Positions 1-12,603 of a stretch of 64,000 nucleotides of DNA are shown piece by piece (position 1 is the stretch's first letter; the number at the start of each line of letters is the position of its first letter). Location: positions 124,001-188,000 of the forward strand of contig JAFQZQ010000041.1 in the NCBI GenBank assembly GCA_017405845.1, read 5' to 3'. This DNA comes from Mogibacterium sp. Its GTDB lineage: Bacteria > Bacillota > Clostridia > Peptostreptococcales > Anaerovoracaceae. Made by a program: the position numbers and the translations under genes. The notes below the pieces were generated by a model that had not been told where the DNA came from, ran no database searches, and saw only the letters and a list, made by a program, of their open reading frames with translations.

Positions 1-988
1 CGTTGTATTCCATGTCGCTGCGGTCGCCCCATGTCTCTCGGATAAGATGGCGGCGGTTCGATGTGGCGTATATGACCACTTTGTCGGAGCGTGTCTCGAG
101 CGCGCCTTCAAGCATCGCCTTGAGCTCCTTGTAATCGCTCTCATCCTCCTCAAACGACAGATCGTCGAGGAAGAGAATGAATCTGTAGTTGCGTTTTTTG
201 ATCTCAGACAGTATCTGCGGGAGTCTGGCTCTGTCAGGCTTCGAAACCTCTATCAGCCTCAGTCCGCGCTCAGCATACTCGTGCATAAGAGCGTGTACGC
301 TGGTTGATTTACCTGTCCCGCTGTCTCCGTAGAGCAGCACGTTGTTTGCGTAATGACCGCTCACAAACGCTTCAGTGTTGTCTCTCAGAGTCTTCTTCTG
401 AGCTTCGTATCCGATCAGGTCGTCGAAGGTGATATCTGCGCTGTCTGTGACAGGTACCAGCTTCAGCTTTCCGCTTGCCTCAGTCTCAGGGCTCACCCTG
501 AAAGCCCTGTACAGTCCGTAAATGCCGCAGCCGAATCTGTAGTAATGCTCCGTGAGTATGCGGGCAAAGGACTCTGCGCTGCCGGCATATGCCAGCCTTA
601 CGCTCAGCTCTTCTATGAGACGTCCTGCACCTGTGCTGTTGTCTCCGGTATACGGAGCCTTGTAATCGAGCATCATGGACAGCAGCTTCTCGTCCTCGTC
701 GAAGTCATCAGCTTCGAATCTGAAGAGCTCCATAAAGATACTCAGATCATGCTCAGCAAGCTTCATCAGAGTTGAGTCAGGCACGATCCTGCGGCGTTCG
801 CAGGCCATGGTGAATGCGTTGTCGTGCATCATCAGGTTGTATGTAAGCCAGTGCTGCCATACGTTGCCCACGAGTCCGAACTCTGTCGCAAATGCTGCCA
901 GCCTGCCGGCAAGCAAAGTGGCTGAGCCTGTTATACACTCATCCCAGTCTGTATAAAATAAGAATTCGTTATTCTTGGTATCCATCAT
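1..988 (-). CDS. DUF815-family AAA ATPase (3' end cut by window edge)
   Basis: Reading the minus strand from ATG 988 gives an open frame to the window edge, so the C-terminus is missing. A helical N-terminal half is followed by a P-loop GDSGTGKST and a Walker B stretch FILFLDDLSFE, then a sensor-like ATSNRRH. This order matches the DUF815 AAA+ family, whose function is poorly defined. The start overlaps the leuB stop (TAATG), so the gene is translationally coupled to the leucine operon. Nothing seen links it enzymatically to leucine synthesis. A second in-frame ATG follows directly at 985. Confidence 0.85.
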   Translation of the reverse strand, partial: MMDTKNNEFLFYTDWDECITGSATLLAGRLAAFATEFGLVGNVWQHWLTYNLMMHDNAFTMACERRRIVPDSTLMKLAEHDLSIFMELFRFEADDFDEDEKLLSMMLDYKAPYTGDNSTGAGRLIEELSVRLAYAGSAESFARILTEHYYRFGCGIYGLYRAFRVSPETEASGKLKLVPVTDSADITFDDLIGYEAQKKTLRDNTEAFVSGHYANNVLLYGDSGTGKSTSVHALMHEYAERGLRLIEVSKPDRARLPQILSEIKKRNYRFILFLDDLSFEEDESDYKELKAMLEGALETRSDKVVIYATSNRRHLIRETWGDRSDMEYN

Positions 989-2064
989 TACCTGCCCAAT
1001 CTGTCGAGAATTGCTGCCTTCATTTCGCTGCCTTTTAGCCAGTCTTCCTGTCCCGGAGCTTTTATGTCTGCGGTGCGCAGTCCGTCAGTCAGTACATCGG
1101 CTACGGCTTTTTCTATGGCGTCGGCTTCCTCCGAAAGATCGAAAGAATACCTCAGCATCATCGCTGCAGACAGTATCGTCGCAATTGGGTTTGCTATGTC
1201 TTTGCCGGCAATATCCGGAGCCGAGCCGTGGATAGGCTCATACAGGCCTCGTGATGAGTCGCCGAGTGACGCCGATGCAAGCAGCCCTATCGATCCTGTG
1301 ACCTGTGACGCTTCGTCCGACAGGATATCGCCGAACATATTGGATGTCACCAGAACATCAAAGAACGACGGATCGCGTATTATCTGCATGGCAGCGTTGT
1401 CTACGTACATATCATCGAGCCTTACATCCGGATATTCCGATTCTCCGAGTCTGTGTACAGTTTCACGCCACAGTCGGGATGTCTCGAGAACATTCGCCTT
1501 ATCAACGCTGGTCACATGTCCTCTGCGCTTTCTTGCGGTCTCAAAGGCACGCCTCGCGACTCTTTCTATCTCCATGACGCTGTACGCTTCTGTATCGTAA
1601 GCAGCATCGTCCGCCTCATTCCTGCCGCGGTCTCCAAAATATATGCCGCCTGTAAGCTCACGGACTATCATGAGGTCAAATCCTTTTGCAGCAATGTCGG
1701 GTCTCAGCACGCAGGCCTCCGCAAGCGCAGGCTGTATCGAAGCAGGCCTCAGGTTTGTATAGAGGCCGAGCTCCTTGCGCAGACCGAGCAGCGCCTTCTC
1801 AGGTCTCATGTGATTAGGTACAGCATCCCACTTCGGTCCGCCAACCGCTCCAAGCAGCACGCTGTCCGAAGCCAGGCATCCGTCTATGGTCTCCTGCGGC
1901 AGCGGTACTCCGTATTCATCAAGAGCGCAGCCACCTGCCAGATATTCAGTAAACTCGAATTCGCAGCCGAACCGTTTTTCTATTGTCTTCAGGACTTCAA
2001 CAGCAGCCCCAATTATTTCCGGGCCAATGCCGTCGCCCGGTACTAAAGCAATCCTAAAAGCCAT
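988..2064 (-). CDS. leuB: 3-isopropylmalate dehydrogenase
   Basis: 358 residues, the normal length for LeuB. The N-terminus RIALVPGDGIGPEI and the central RELTGGIYFGDRG are signature stretches of the isocitrate/isopropylmalate dehydrogenase family, and GSAPDIAGKDIANPIA is the NAD-binding part. It oxidises and decarboxylates 3-isopropylmalate to 2-ketoisocaproate in the cytoplasm. It is the last leucine gene of the operon, 21 bases after leuD, and its stop codon overlaps the start of the DUF815 gene. Confidence 0.96.
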   Translation of the reverse strand: MAFRIALVPGDGIGPEIIGAAVEVLKTIEKRFGCEFEFTEYLAGGCALDEYGVPLPQETIDGCLASDSVLLGAVGGPKWDAVPNHMRPEKALLGLRKELGLYTNLRPASIQPALAEACVLRPDIAAKGFDLMIVRELTGGIYFGDRGRNEADDAAYDTEAYSVMEIERVARRAFETARKRRGHVTSVDKANVLETSRLWRETVHRLGESEYPDVRLDDMYVDNAAMQIIRDPSFFDVLVTSNMFGDILSDEASQVTGSIGLLASASLGDSSRGLYEPIHGSAPDIAGKDIANPIATILSAAMMLRYSFDLSEEADAIEKAVADVLTDGLRTADIKAPGQEDWLKGSEMKAAILDRLGR

Positions 2065-2085
2065 ATTGTTTCTTCTCTCTAGTCA

Positions 2086-2565
2086 CTATTTGTTTTTCAG
2101 ATATGAAAGCAGTCCGCCATTTTCAATAATCTGCTCAATGAACGGCGGGAACGGTTTCGCCTGGAAGCTTTCGCCCGTAGTCTCGTCGGTAATGACGCCT
2201 GTCTTGGTATCGACACTTACGATGTCGCCCGCTTTGATCGCGGCACTCGCTTCAGGGCATTCCAGTATAGGGAAACCTATATTGATGGAGTTGCGGTAGA
2301 AGATGCGCGCGAAGCTTGCAGCTATGACGCATGACACGCCGCTCGCCTGTATGGCGATCGGAGCGTGTTCTCTCGATGAGCCACATCCGAAGTTCCATCC
2401 ACCCACCATTATGTCTCCGGCATGTACGTCCCCGGCAAAGCTCTCGTCTATATCGACCATGCAGTGGCTTGCCAGTGCGGCCGGATCAGGGTCATTAAGA
2501 TATCTTGCAGGGATGATGACATCAGTATCGATGTGATCTCCGTATTTCCATACTTTTCCTCTCAT
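2086..2565 (-). CDS. leuD: 3-isopropylmalate dehydratase small subunit
   Basis: 159 residues. The N-terminus [17 protein letters not shown] and the loop [12 protein letters not shown] are hallmarks of the aconitase-family swivelling domain. The length is that of the short LeuD type found in Clostridia and archaea rather than the about 200-residue enterobacterial type, which fits the equally short LeuC next to it. With LeuC it isomerises 2-isopropylmalate to 3-isopropylmalate. It starts 14 bases after the leuC stop, behind a GGGGGG-rich ribosome binding site. Confidence 0.95.
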   Translation of the reverse strand: MRGKVWKYGDHIDTDVIIPARYLNDPDPAALASHCMVDIDESFAGDVHAGDIMVGGWNFGCGSSREHAPIAIQASGVSCVIAASFARIFYRNSINIGFPILECPEASAAIKAGDIVSVDTKTGVITDETTGESFQAKPFPPFIEQIIENGGLLSYLKNK

Positions 2566-2579
2566 GATGTCCCCCCTTC

Positions 2580-3848
2580 TTATGCTTCACAAAGGCTGCG
2601 CGGGTCTGCTATGCATCCTGCCAGCGCCGATGCGGCTGCTACAGCAGGGCTCGCAAGAATGACCTCGCTCTGAGTGTGTCCCATCCTGCCTACGAAGTTT
2701 CTGTTGGTTGTTGCTACGGCTCTTTCGCCCGCAGCCATTACACCCATGTGTCCGCCGAGGCATGGACCGCATGTAGGTGCCGAAACGGCACATCCGGCTT
2801 CCACAAAGGTCTTCAGAAGGCCTTCTTCCATGCATTTCAGGTAGATCTGCTGCGTAGCCGGTATGATTATGCAGCGGACTCCATCAGCGATCTTCTTACC
2901 CTTGAGTATCGATGCGGCGACGCGCATGTCCGACATGCGTCCGTTTGTGCATGATCCGATTACCACCTGGTCGATGTGAAGTCCGGCTGCTTCTCCCACA
3001 GTCTTTGTGTTTGATGGCAGATGAGGCATCGATACAGTCGGCTCGAGCTTCGACAGGTCGATTTTTACGACTCTCTCGTACTCTGCGTCAGGATCTGCCT
3101 CGTATACCGCCGGTTCTCTTTTAAATCTGTCTTTGATATATTCGCGTGTCTTGTCGTCAACAGGGAAAATGCCGTTCTTTCCGCCTGCCTCGATTGCCAT
3201 ATTAGATATTGTAAATCTGTCGTCCATCGAAAGCTCGGCAACGCCCTCGCCCGCGAATTCGAGCGATTTGTAGAGAGCTCCGTCAACGCCGATCTCGCCT
3301 ATCAGGTGAAGGATCACATCCTTACCCGATACGCATGGGCCCGGCTTTCCGCTCAGTTCCACCTTTATTGCAGAAGGCACCTTAAACCAGTTGAGTCCCG
3401 ATGCCATACCTGCGGCCATGTCTGTTGAACCAACGCCTGTGGAAAAAGCTCCGAGCGCTCCGTAAGTACAGGTGTGTGAGTCTGCTCCGATGATGCAGTC
3501 TCCGGGGCCGACTATCCCCTGCTCAGGCAGCAGTGCATGCTCTATTCCTACGGTACCCACATCGTAGAAATGCTTTATGCCCTGCTTCTTTGCGAAACCT
3601 CTCGAAATAACGCAGAGCTCTGCGGACTTGATGTCCTTGCATGGTGTGTAGTGGTCAAGAGCGATAACGATCTTTTCGTTATCGAAGACCTCCGTGAAAC
3701 CGGCCTTCTCGAAAACGCCGATGGCAACAGGTGTGGTTACGTCATTGCCGAGCACTATGTCGAGCTTTGCCTCAATCAGATCGCCTGCGTGGACTTCCGG
3801 AAGTCCCGCGTGAGCCGCAAGGATCTTTTGTGTCATTGTCATGCCCAT
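2580..3848 (-). CDS. leuC: 3-isopropylmalate dehydratase large subunit
   Basis: 422 residues, the short LeuC/HacA type. The cysteines expected to hold the 4Fe-4S cluster are visible in GSCTNGR and [10 protein letters not shown], with [11 protein letters not shown] upstream. It is the catalytic subunit of isopropylmalate isomerase with LeuD. The start ATG 3848 lies behind an AAGGGGG site at slightly long spacing. A second ATG three codons in (MTMTQK) could be used instead. Confidence 0.96.
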   Translation of the reverse strand: MGMTMTQKILAAHAGLPEVHAGDLIEAKLDIVLGNDVTTPVAIGVFEKAGFTEVFDNEKIVIALDHYTPCKDIKSAELCVISRGFAKKQGIKHFYDVGTVGIEHALLPEQGIVGPGDCIIGADSHTCTYGALGAFSTGVGSTDMAAGMASGLNWFKVPSAIKVELSGKPGPCVSGKDVILHLIGEIGVDGALYKSLEFAGEGVAELSMDDRFTISNMAIEAGGKNGIFPVDDKTREYIKDRFKREPAVYEADPDAEYERVVKIDLSKLEPTVSMPHLPSNTKTVGEAAGLHIDQVVIGSCTNGRMSDMRVAASILKGKKIADGVRCIIIPATQQIYLKCMEEGLLKTFVEAGCAVSAPTCGPCLGGHMGVMAAGERAVATTNRNFVGRMGHTQSEVILASPAVAAASALAGCIADPRSLCEA

Positions 3849-3865
3849 GATCTCTGATCCCCCTT

Positions 3866-5431
3866 TTATACTTCTGTAGCTTTTATCGGAGCTGCTTCGT
3901 CACGGTGCTTGCGTTCGTAAGCAGCCATGCGGTTCAGTGCCTTCAGGTAAGCGTTGATACTCGCCTCCATAATATCTGTCGAAAGGCCTCTGCCGGTGAA
4001 TGTTCTGTCGTAGGCATTAACCTTTACAGTAACATCTCCCAGAGTGTCCTTGCCTTCGGATATCGAGTGGATATTGAAGATGTCAAAGCTGTGAGCTGAC
4101 GGCTGAATAATAGCGTCGATCGCGTTATACGCTGCATCGATAGGTCCGTCTCCGAGAGCTACATCCTGCTTCTTCTCTCCGTCCTTTTCGAGACTGACAG
4201 TGCATGTCGCAGTGGTGAAGTTGCTTGTAGACATCTGGAACCAGTCGAGCTTGTAACCCTCAGCTTCGTCTTCATATACGATGTTGGTGTTATGGGTCAC
4301 GATAGCTTCGAGATCCGCGTCGGTGATGTTCTTTTTCTTGTCGCAGACAGTCTTGAACTCATCGAAGCATCTGTCGAGCTCTTCCTTGCTGAGAACGAAT
4401 CCCAGCTCTTCAAGTCTCTGCCCTACCGCGTGGCGTCCGGAATGCTTTCCGAGCACCAGGTTGTTGACATGTATACCGACCGACTCAGGAGTCATGATCT
4501 CGTAAGTCTTCTTATTGGCAAGCACGCCGTGCTGATGAATTCCCGACTCGTGCGCAAATGCGTTTTTACCGACGATCGGCTTGTTGAGAGGTGCAGTCTG
4601 TCCGATGATGTTGTAAACAGTCTGGCTCGCACGGTGGATCTGGGTGGTGTCGATGCCTGTTGTAAGGCCGGTGACATCCTGCCTTGTACGAATCGCCATT
4701 ACGATCTCTTCAAGGGATGTGTTGCCCGCTCTCTCACCAAGACCGTTAATGGTGCACTCCACCTGCCTTGCTCCTCCGAGCACTCCGGCAAGAGCGTTTG
4801 CCGTAGCCATGCCCAGATCGTTATGGCAATGAACTGAGAATATTACATTCTCCGCACCCTTAACGTTGTATTTGACATCCTCTATCAGCTCGCGCATCTC
4901 GCCCGGTGTAGTGTAGCCTACTGTATCAGGCAGGTTTATGGTGGTCGCACCGTTAGCTATAGCTATCTCAACTACTTTTTTGAGGAATTCCGGTTCGCTC
5001 CTGGTGGCGTCCTCTGCCGAGAATTCGATGTTTGAGCAATATTTCTTTGCGTAAGCTACCATTTCGCCTGCTCTTTCGAGCACCTTCTCAGGGCTCATGC
5101 GCAGCTTATACTCCATATGGAGAGGCGATGTCGCTATGAATACGTGTATGCGAGGATCTGCAGCGCCTTTTACTGCTTCCCATGCGGTATCGATGTCCTT
5201 AGGTGTCGAACGCGCAAGCGAAGCGATGGTGCAGCCTCTGATGGTCTCGGATATGGTCTTCACCGATTCGAAGTCTCCCGGCGATGCGATCGCGAAGCCG
5301 GCTTCGATGATGTCCACATGCATCTTCTCGAGGCATCTGGCCACTTCTATCTTCTCTCTCAGGTTCATGCTGCAGCCCGGCGACTGCTCGCCGTCACGCA
5401 GAGTCGTATCGAAAATCTTTACCTGTTCCAT
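3866..5431 (-). CDS. leuA: 2-isopropylmalate synthase
   Basis: 521 residues. The TIM-barrel domain begins with [13 protein letters not shown] and carries the metal-binding HCHNDLG. The C-terminal roughly 130 residues (from about 390) form the LeuA dimer regulatory domain that normally binds leucine, so feedback inhibition is expected from the family. It condenses acetyl-CoA with 2-ketoisovalerate, the committed step of leucine synthesis. It lies 28 bases downstream of ilvD, at the switch from ilv to leu genes. Confidence 0.96.
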   Translation of the reverse strand: MEQVKIFDTTLRDGEQSPGCSMNLREKIEVARCLEKMHVDIIEAGFAIASPGDFESVKTISETIRGCTIASLARSTPKDIDTAWEAVKGAADPRIHVFIATSPLHMEYKLRMSPEKVLERAGEMVAYAKKYCSNIEFSAEDATRSEPEFLKKVVEIAIANGATTINLPDTVGYTTPGEMRELIEDVKYNVKGAENVIFSVHCHNDLGMATANALAGVLGGARQVECTINGLGERAGNTSLEEIVMAIRTRQDVTGLTTGIDTTQIHRASQTVYNIIGQTAPLNKPIVGKNAFAHESGIHQHGVLANKKTYEIMTPESVGIHVNNLVLGKHSGRHAVGQRLEELGFVLSKEELDRCFDEFKTVCDKKKNITDADLEAIVTHNTNIVYEDEAEGYKLDWFQMSTSNFTTATCTVSLEKDGEKKQDVALGDGPIDAAYNAIDAIIQPSAHSFDIFNIHSISEGKDTLGDVTVKVNAYDRTFTGRGLSTDIMEASINAYLKALNRMAAYERKHRDEAAPIKATEV

Positions 5432-5459
5432 TTGTTCTCCAGTCTCTTACTAAAACCAA

Positions 5460-7121
5460 TTATTCCAGAATAGCTCCCTTGTCTGCTGAGCTCACCAGCT
5501 TCGCGTATCGTGCAAGGTAGCCCGTCTTCACCTTCGGCTCAGGGCATACCCACGACTTGCGGCGCTCTTCGAGTTCTTCATCCGAAACCTTGAGCTCGAT
5601 CGTCTTGTTCGCAATGTCTATGGCGATGATATCTCCCTCATGGACCAGACCGATAGGACCACCGGATGCAGCTTCAGGGCTTACATGTCCGATCGATGCA
5701 CCGCGCGTAGCTCCCGAAAATCTTCCGTCTGTGATAAGTGCTACGGAAGCGTCAAGTCCCATGCCGGCTATAGCCGATGTAGGGTTGAGCATCTCTCTCA
5801 TGCCCGGGCCTCCCTTAGGGCCTTCATAGCGGATCACTACTACATCACCCGGCTTGATACCGCCGTCATAGATGACGCGGATCGCATCCTCTTCGGAGTC
5901 GAATACTCTTGCAGGGCCTTCGTGCTGCATCATTTCAGGCAAAACAGCTGACTGCTTTACGACACAGCCGTCAGGTGCGATGTTGCCCTTGAGAACTGCG
6001 ATGCCGCCCGTCTTCATGAACGGGTCGTCAAACGGCCTTATGATGTCAGTGTTCAGGTTATCTGCACATTTGATATTCTCGCCCATGGTCTTTCCGCTCA
6101 CGGTCATGACCGATGTATCGAGCAGATCTCCCTTTGTGAGCTCCTTCATCACCGCATAAACTCCGCCGGCAGCTTCGAGGTCTTCCATGAAGGTATCTCC
6201 TGCAGGTGCCAGATGGCAGAGGTTAGGCGTCTTGCTGCTGATCTCGTTTGCCATGTCAAAGCTGATATCGACACCGGCTTCATGAGCTATGGCAGGCAGA
6301 TGCAGCATAGTATTTGTAGAGCATCCGAGAGCCATGTCGACTGTCTCTGCATTGTGGAAAGCAGCCGCTGTCATGATGTCGCGTGGTCTTATGTCCTTTT
6401 CAACGAGCTCCATGATCTTCATGCCCGTCTCCTTTGCAAGGCGGATCCTTGCGGAATAAGGAGCCGGTATGGTGCCGTTGCCGCGAAGAGCCATTCCTAT
6501 GGCTTCTGTCAGGCAGTTCATGGAGTTTGCCGTATACATGCCTGAGCACGATCCGCATGAAGGGCAGGCATGCTCAACATATGACTGCACGCCGTCTTCA
6601 TCGAGCTTTCCGGCATGATATGCGCCGACTGCCTCGAACATGTGTGAGAGGCAGGTGCGTCTGCCGTCAGGCAGACGGCCGGCCAGCATTGGTCCGCCGG
6701 CGCAGAATATTGTCGGTACGTTGATTCGTGCCGCAGCCATCAGCAGTCCCGGAACGTTCTTGTCACAGTTAGGAACCATGACAAGTCCGTCGAACTGATG
6801 GGCAATAGCCATCGCTTCTGTGGAATCGGCAATAAGGTCTCTCGTCACAAGAGAATACTTCATTCCGATATGGCCCATGGCGATTCCATCGCAGACGGCA
6901 ATCGCAGGGAAGAGTATCGGTGTTCCTCCTGCTGCGCGCACACCGGCCTTTACCGCCTCAGCTATCTTGTCGAGGTGCATGTGGCCCGGCACTATTTCGT
7001 TATACGAGCTGACTACGCCGATCAGCGGGCGGCTGATTTCCTCTTCCGTCAGACCGAGAGCATACATCAGGCTCTTGTTCGGTGCACGGTCAACTCCGAT
7101 TTTTACATTGTCAGATTTCAT
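5460..7121 (-). CDS. ilvD: dihydroxy-acid dehydratase
   Basis: 553 residues, standard IlvD/Edd length. Cluster-binding cysteines are seen in NCDKNVPG and [18 protein letters not shown]. The C-terminal [20 protein letters not shown] is the usual end of the active-site domain. It dehydrates dihydroxyisovalerate and dihydroxymethylvalerate to the 2-keto acids of valine and isoleucine. It sits 17 bases after ilvC with an AAGGGGA site before ATG 7121. Confidence 0.97.
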   Translation of the reverse strand: MKSDNVKIGVDRAPNKSLMYALGLTEEEISRPLIGVVSSYNEIVPGHMHLDKIAEAVKAGVRAAGGTPILFPAIAVCDGIAMGHIGMKYSLVTRDLIADSTEAMAIAHQFDGLVMVPNCDKNVPGLLMAAARINVPTIFCAGGPMLAGRLPDGRRTCLSHMFEAVGAYHAGKLDEDGVQSYVEHACPSCGSCSGMYTANSMNCLTEAIGMALRGNGTIPAPYSARIRLAKETGMKIMELVEKDIRPRDIMTAAAFHNAETVDMALGCSTNTMLHLPAIAHEAGVDISFDMANEISSKTPNLCHLAPAGDTFMEDLEAAGGVYAVMKELTKGDLLDTSVMTVSGKTMGENIKCADNLNTDIIRPFDDPFMKTGGIAVLKGNIAPDGCVVKQSAVLPEMMQHEGPARVFDSEEDAIRVIYDGGIKPGDVVVIRYEGPKGGPGMREMLNPTSAIAGMGLDASVALITDGRFSGATRGASIGHVSPEAASGGPIGLVHEGDIIAIDIANKTIELKVSDEELEERRKSWVCPEPKVKTGYLARYAKLVSSADKGAILE

Positions 7122-7138
7122 ATCCCAAATATCCCCTT

Positions 7139-8699
<1,561 letters not shown>

Positions 8700-8712
8700 T
8701 CCCTGCACCTCC

Positions 8713-10419
8713 TTAAACCTTCATGAAGTCGGTTATATGGCTTCCGCCTCCGACCATTGGCCTTACCATCTCGTCTATATCGAGCACGCAGTCAATCACA
8801 TAGCCTTCGCCGCTGGCCATGGCCTCTTCTATCGCGGCTGCCAGATCCTTCTGGTTATTGACGCAGCGGCCGTGGAGTCCGTATGCCTCAGCCAGCTTTA
8901 CGAAGTCCGGGCCTCTGTCCATGTTGGATTCTGAGAAATTCTTCTTATATATAAGGTTCTGCCACTGCCTCACCATTCCGAGAGTGCGGTTGTCAAACAC
9001 GAAGGTGATGATAGGCAGTCCGTAATGCTCCACTGTGGTAAGCTCGTTGCAGTTCATCCTGAAGCTGCCGTCGCCCGCGATATGTATGACCGCCTTGTCA
9101 GGGTTTCCCACCTTGGCGCCGATCGCAGCTCCGAGTCCGAATCCCATGGTGCCGAATCCGCCTGATGTCAGAAGCTGACCCGGATAGTCGAAGTGGAAGT
9201 GCTGTATCGCCCACATCTGATGCTGCCCTACATCCGTTGCAACGATGGTATCCTCAGGCAGCATCCTCGCTATCGTATCGCAGACCTGCTTCGGGTTGAG
9301 TGTGTCGCCGCCTTCGTCGTATTTGGTCTCCGTCGGATACGAGAAGACAAATTTTTTCCACTCGCTGTGATCCTGCTGGGTCAGTCTCTCGTTGAGCATC
9401 CTGAGCACTTCTTTTGCGTCACCTACGATGTGATGATCGGTATGTATGTTTTTGTTGATCTCAGATCTGTCTATGTCTATGTGAACTATTTTTGCCTGTT
9501 TAGCAAATGACGGAGGATCAAGCGCAACTCTGTCAGAGAACCTGCATCCTACCGCTATGAGAAGGTCGCATTCATTGACTGCTATGTTTGATGCCTGCGA
9601 GCCATGCATGCCTATCATGCCTGTCGCAAGAGGATTGCGGCCCTGCATGCCGCCTCCGCCCATTACCGTGATCGCCGAAGGCGCATCCATGAGGTTCAGG
9701 AACTCGTTGTACTCCTTATGTGCACGTCCCCTTACTACTCCGCCGCCGCAGATCAGCATCGGCTTCTTCGATTCGCCTATCATCTCGATGAGCTTGTCTA
9801 TATCCTCTTCATCGATTGACGGCTTATGGAGATCGGCCATATTGCGGTCGTAGAGAGCGTCGAGCAGTCCGGAATTTTTGTGCTGCTTTCTCGGAACGAA
9901 TTCGTACTCAGCAGTCTCAGCTGTGACATTCTTAAGTATGTCGATGAAGACCGGTCCCGGTCTGCCGCTCCTTGCGATCGCGAACGCTCTTCTCACCGTA
10001 TCAGCCAGCTTGTTTACATCGCTGATCTGGAAAGTGCATTTTGTGATAGGGAGCATCACGCCCGTGCTGTCTACCTCCTGGAAGGAGTCCTTGCCGATGA
10101 GGCTTTCAGCTACGTTGCAGGAGATAAATACGACCGGGGATGAGTCCATGTATGCCGTAGCGACTCCGGTAGTCAGGTTTGTGGCACCCGGTCCCGATGT
10201 CGAGAATGCGACACCTACCTTGCCCGTGCTGCGGGCATAGCCGTCAGCCGCATGCGATGCGCCCTGCTCATGTGCGGTCAGATAGTGGTTGATCCTTCCG
10301 CGGTATTTCACCAGAGCATCGTAAACATAAAGAATGGTGCCGCCCGGATAGCCGAATACGGTATCAACTTCTTGCTCAAGCAGGCATTCCATTAATATTT
10401 CTGCACCTGTAAGTTTCAA
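8713..10419 (-). CDS. ilvB: acetolactate synthase large subunit (first paralogue)
   Basis: 568 residues, full length. It shows the three thiamine-enzyme domains: N-terminal PYR domain with catalytic glutamate in AHEQGASHAADGYAR, a central FAD-type domain, and the TPP/Mg site GDGSFRMNCNELTT with FDNRTLGMVRQWQ. It makes acetolactate from pyruvate or acetohydroxybutyrate from 2-ketobutyrate. Translation appears to start at TTG 10419 behind GGAGG. It pairs with IlvN downstream and is closer to canonical IlvB than the other large subunit. Confidence 0.96.
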   Translation of the reverse strand: MKLTGAEILMECLLEQEVDTVFGYPGGTILYVYDALVKYRGRINHYLTAHEQGASHAADGYARSTGKVGVAFSTSGPGATNLTTGVATAYMDSSPVVFISCNVAESLIGKDSFQEVDSTGVMLPITKCTFQISDVNKLADTVRRAFAIARSGRPGPVFIDILKNVTAETAEYEFVPRKQHKNSGLLDALYDRNMADLHKPSIDEEDIDKLIEMIGESKKPMLICGGGVVRGRAHKEYNEFLNLMDAPSAITVMGGGGMQGRNPLATGMIGMHGSQASNIAVNECDLLIAVGCRFSDRVALDPPSFAKQAKIVHIDIDRSEINKNIHTDHHIVGDAKEVLRMLNERLTQQDHSEWKKFVFSYPTETKYDEGGDTLNPKQVCDTIARMLPEDTIVATDVGQHQMWAIQHFHFDYPGQLLTSGGFGTMGFGLGAAIGAKVGNPDKAVIHIAGDGSFRMNCNELTTVEHYGLPIITFVFDNRTLGMVRQWQNLIYKKNFSESNMDRGPDFVKLAEAYGLHGRCVNNQKDLAAAIEEAMASGEGYVIDCVLDIDEMVRPMVGGGSHITDFMKV

Positions 10420-10444
10420 TTTTTCAATTCCTCCATATATATAC

Positions 10445-10457
10445 GGGGACTGTCCCC
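10445..10457. repeat. short perfect palindrome between ilvH and ilvB
   Basis: GGGGACTGTCCCC forms a 6-base stem with a single central base. On the plus strand it is followed by a run of T, but all genes here run on the minus strand, where no T-run follows. It may be a processing or pausing hairpin that sets the ratio of the two acetolactate synthases; this is inference only. Confidence 0.35.
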
Positions 10458-10461
10458 TTTT

Positions 10462-10932
10462 TTACTTTTCCATTGCTATGGTGCCGGTCCTCTGTATCTC
10501 GATGATGCCGTATCCCTTCATAGCTTTGATGAAGTCCTCTACATTTTCAGGCTCGTCGTGATACTCGATCAGCAGGTATTTAGGAGCTACTTTCATTACC
10601 TTAGCTCCCATCACCTGGCAAAACTCTATGAGCGGCGTACGGTTCGACAGATTATATGCCACTTTGATAAGCATCATTTCGAGGCATACACTCTTTGCAT
10701 CACTCAGGCGTCTTACCTTTATTACATCAACATTCTTATTGAGCTGTTTCTCGATCTGGTCGATAGTCCTCTGGTCGCCGGTGGATGTAATAGTCATGCT
10801 CGATATCTCATGATTTTCGGTCTCACCTACAGCCAGTGTGTCTATGTTGAAGCCCCGCCTTGCGAAAAGTCCCGATACAGCAGACAGAACTCCGTCCCTG
10901 TTTTCTACAAGTACCGAAAAGATTCCTTTCAT
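10462..10932 (-). CDS. ilvH: acetolactate synthase small (regulatory) subunit, first copy
   Basis: 156 residues, standard IlvH length. The ACT domain begins MKGIFSVLVENRDGVLSAVSGLFARRGFNIDTLAVG, and the C-terminal domain holds LIEFCQVMGAKV. ATG 10932 follows GGGAGG, 15 bases after the upstream ilvB2 stop. Position implies it partners the 10948-12564 large subunit. It should bind valine and set feedback inhibition of that enzyme. Confidence 0.93.
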   Translation of the reverse strand: MKGIFSVLVENRDGVLSAVSGLFARRGFNIDTLAVGETENHEISSMTITSTGDQRTIDQIEKQLNKNVDVIKVRRLSDAKSVCLEMMLIKVAYNLSNRTPLIEFCQVMGAKVMKVAPKYLLIEYHDEPENVEDFIKAMKGYGIIEIQRTGTIAMEK

Positions 10933-10947
10933 CTCATCTGCCTCCCG

Positions 10948-12564
10948 TTACTTAACATTGTTTTCGCTGTCGACGTCACACACCAGCAGGCGTGCTCCCT
11001 CACCTTCAAGGAACCAGTCGAGCTTCTCATCAAGTTCGCTGTTCGATGCGCACTCAGCATACATCAGTCCGTAGGCTTCGGCAATCTTTCCATAATCAGG
11101 CCAATCGCTCAGCTTTACACCCTCGTAATGCGAATCATAGTTCTTATGCTGATACTCCCTTACCAATCCAAGGTATCTGTTCCTCACCAGAAGTATCCTC
11201 AAGTCTACATTATTATTTCGCATAGTGGAAAGTTCGTTCATAGCCATCTGGAAAGCTCCGTCACCAATAACCGCGACAGTCTGCTTCTCAGGGGCTACGA
11301 GCTTGGCCCCTATTGCGGCAGGAATGGAATAGCCCATGGTTCCCATTCCTCCGGTCGTCATGAATCGGCCTTCTTTCATTATATAATTGTCGGCACTCCA
11401 GAGCTGGTTCTGTCCGACGTCAGCCACATACACGGCATCGTCATCGAGTTTTTCGGAGAGTTTCTGCACCATCAGGTTAGGATCTACCAGTCTGTCGCTG
11501 AATACACGTGTATCGACAGTGCTTGTCTTGATTTCCTCGAGCTCTTCTATCCAGCTATCTTCTTTCCGGCTTATGTCGCCGCCCAGCATCATGGCGAATA
11601 TCTCACTGAGATCTCCGACGAGCGGAATGGTAGGCCCTACATTTTTGCCAATTTCCGCTGTATCTATATCAATATGTATAATTGCACGCCTTGTGAGTTT
11701 CTCCGGCTTTGGAATAGCTCTGTCTGCGATACGGGCTCCGACAACTAACAACAGGTCTGCCCTGCCCACAGCTTTGTTGGCATACGGCTTTCCGTTGTTT
11801 CCCAGCATGCCGAAATTCAGCGGATGCTTCTTTGGCAGAACACCCATGCCCATCATGGTATGTACCAGAGGGATATTGAATTTTTCACAGAACTCGCGAA
11901 TGACCTGCTCGCCGTTTCCGAGAATGACTCCTCCGCCTGCGCATATGAGAGGTTTTTCCGCCTGGTCGAGCAGATTCACTACCCTGCGAAGCTGTATCGG
12001 ATTTATCTTTATCTCAGGCTTGTATCCGCGTATGACCACACTTTCAGGATAATGGAACTGTTTCCTCAATTCGGCCTGCTGAACATCCATCGGAATATCT
12101 ATCAGCACCGGTCCCTTACGGCCTGTTGACGCGATATAGAAAGCCTCCTTGAACACTCTCGGGATATCGTCAGGATCCTTGACGAGGTAGCTGTGCTTTA
12201 CGAATGACCTTGTAGCACCGCGCATGTCTGCCTCCTGAAACACATCCCTGCCGAGAAGTTTGCTCGACACCTGCCCCGATATGGCAATAAGCGGGATGCT
12301 GTCGGCATATGCCGTCGCAAGTGCAGTTATAAGGTTGGTCGCTCCCGGTCCTGATGTAACTACACACACCGCCGGTTTGCGTGACATCCTTGCATAACCG
12401 CTTGCGGCGTGTCCGGCATTCTGCTCCTGACGTACAAGAACATGCTCGATATCCGAGTTGTACAGCCCCTCATAAAAAGGCGCTATCGCCACGCCGGGAT
12501 AGCCAAATACCAGGTTTATTCCCTCTGCCTCAAGGCACTTCACCATCGCTTCTGCACCGGTCAA
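10948..12564 (-). CDS. ilvB: acetolactate synthase large subunit (second, diverged paralogue)
   Basis: About 538 residues. The catalytic glutamate lies in VRQEQNAGHAASGYAR and the TPP site is GDGAFQMAMNELS with RNRYLGLVREYQ. It differs along its length from the other IlvB in the operon and has VAI where the other has the usual GTI after FGYPG. TTG 12564 is preferred as start: an AAGGAGGG site (12580-12573) lies 8 bases upstream and the product then begins MTGAEAMVKCL like other IlvB proteins. An ATG at 12594 has no comparable site. First gene of the operon. Confidence 0.93.
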   Translation of the reverse strand: MTGAEAMVKCLEAEGINLVFGYPGVAIAPFYEGLYNSDIEHVLVRQEQNAGHAASGYARMSRKPAVCVVTSGPGATNLITALATAYADSIPLIAISGQVSSKLLGRDVFQEADMRGATRSFVKHSYLVKDPDDIPRVFKEAFYIASTGRKGPVLIDIPMDVQQAELRKQFHYPESVVIRGYKPEIKINPIQLRRVVNLLDQAEKPLICAGGGVILGNGEQVIREFCEKFNIPLVHTMMGMGVLPKKHPLNFGMLGNNGKPYANKAVGRADLLLVVGARIADRAIPKPEKLTRRAIIHIDIDTAEIGKNVGPTIPLVGDLSEIFAMMLGGDISRKEDSWIEELEEIKTSTVDTRVFSDRLVDPNLMVQKLSEKLDDDAVYVADVGQNQLWSADNYIMKEGRFMTTGGMGTMGYSIPAAIGAKLVAPEKQTVAVIGDGAFQMAMNELSTMRNNNVDLRILLVRNRYLGLVREYQHKNYDSHYEGVKLSDWPDYGKIAEAYGLMYAECASNSELDEKLDWFLEGEGARLLVCDVDSENNVK

Positions 12565-12603
12565 GATAATGTCCCTCCTTACATTTTGTTTCATCTTGTA
12601 TGC

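Noticed and set aside
10445..10463. Hairpin and T-run as an internal terminator of the ilv operon
   Set aside because: The T-run is on the plus strand, whereas the operon runs on the minus strand.
10558..11748. 396-codon open frame on the plus strand opposite ilvH and the second ilvB
   Set aside because: It is the mirror of two well-conserved genes, has no ribosome site and its product is rich in His, Cys and Tyr with no recognisable domain.
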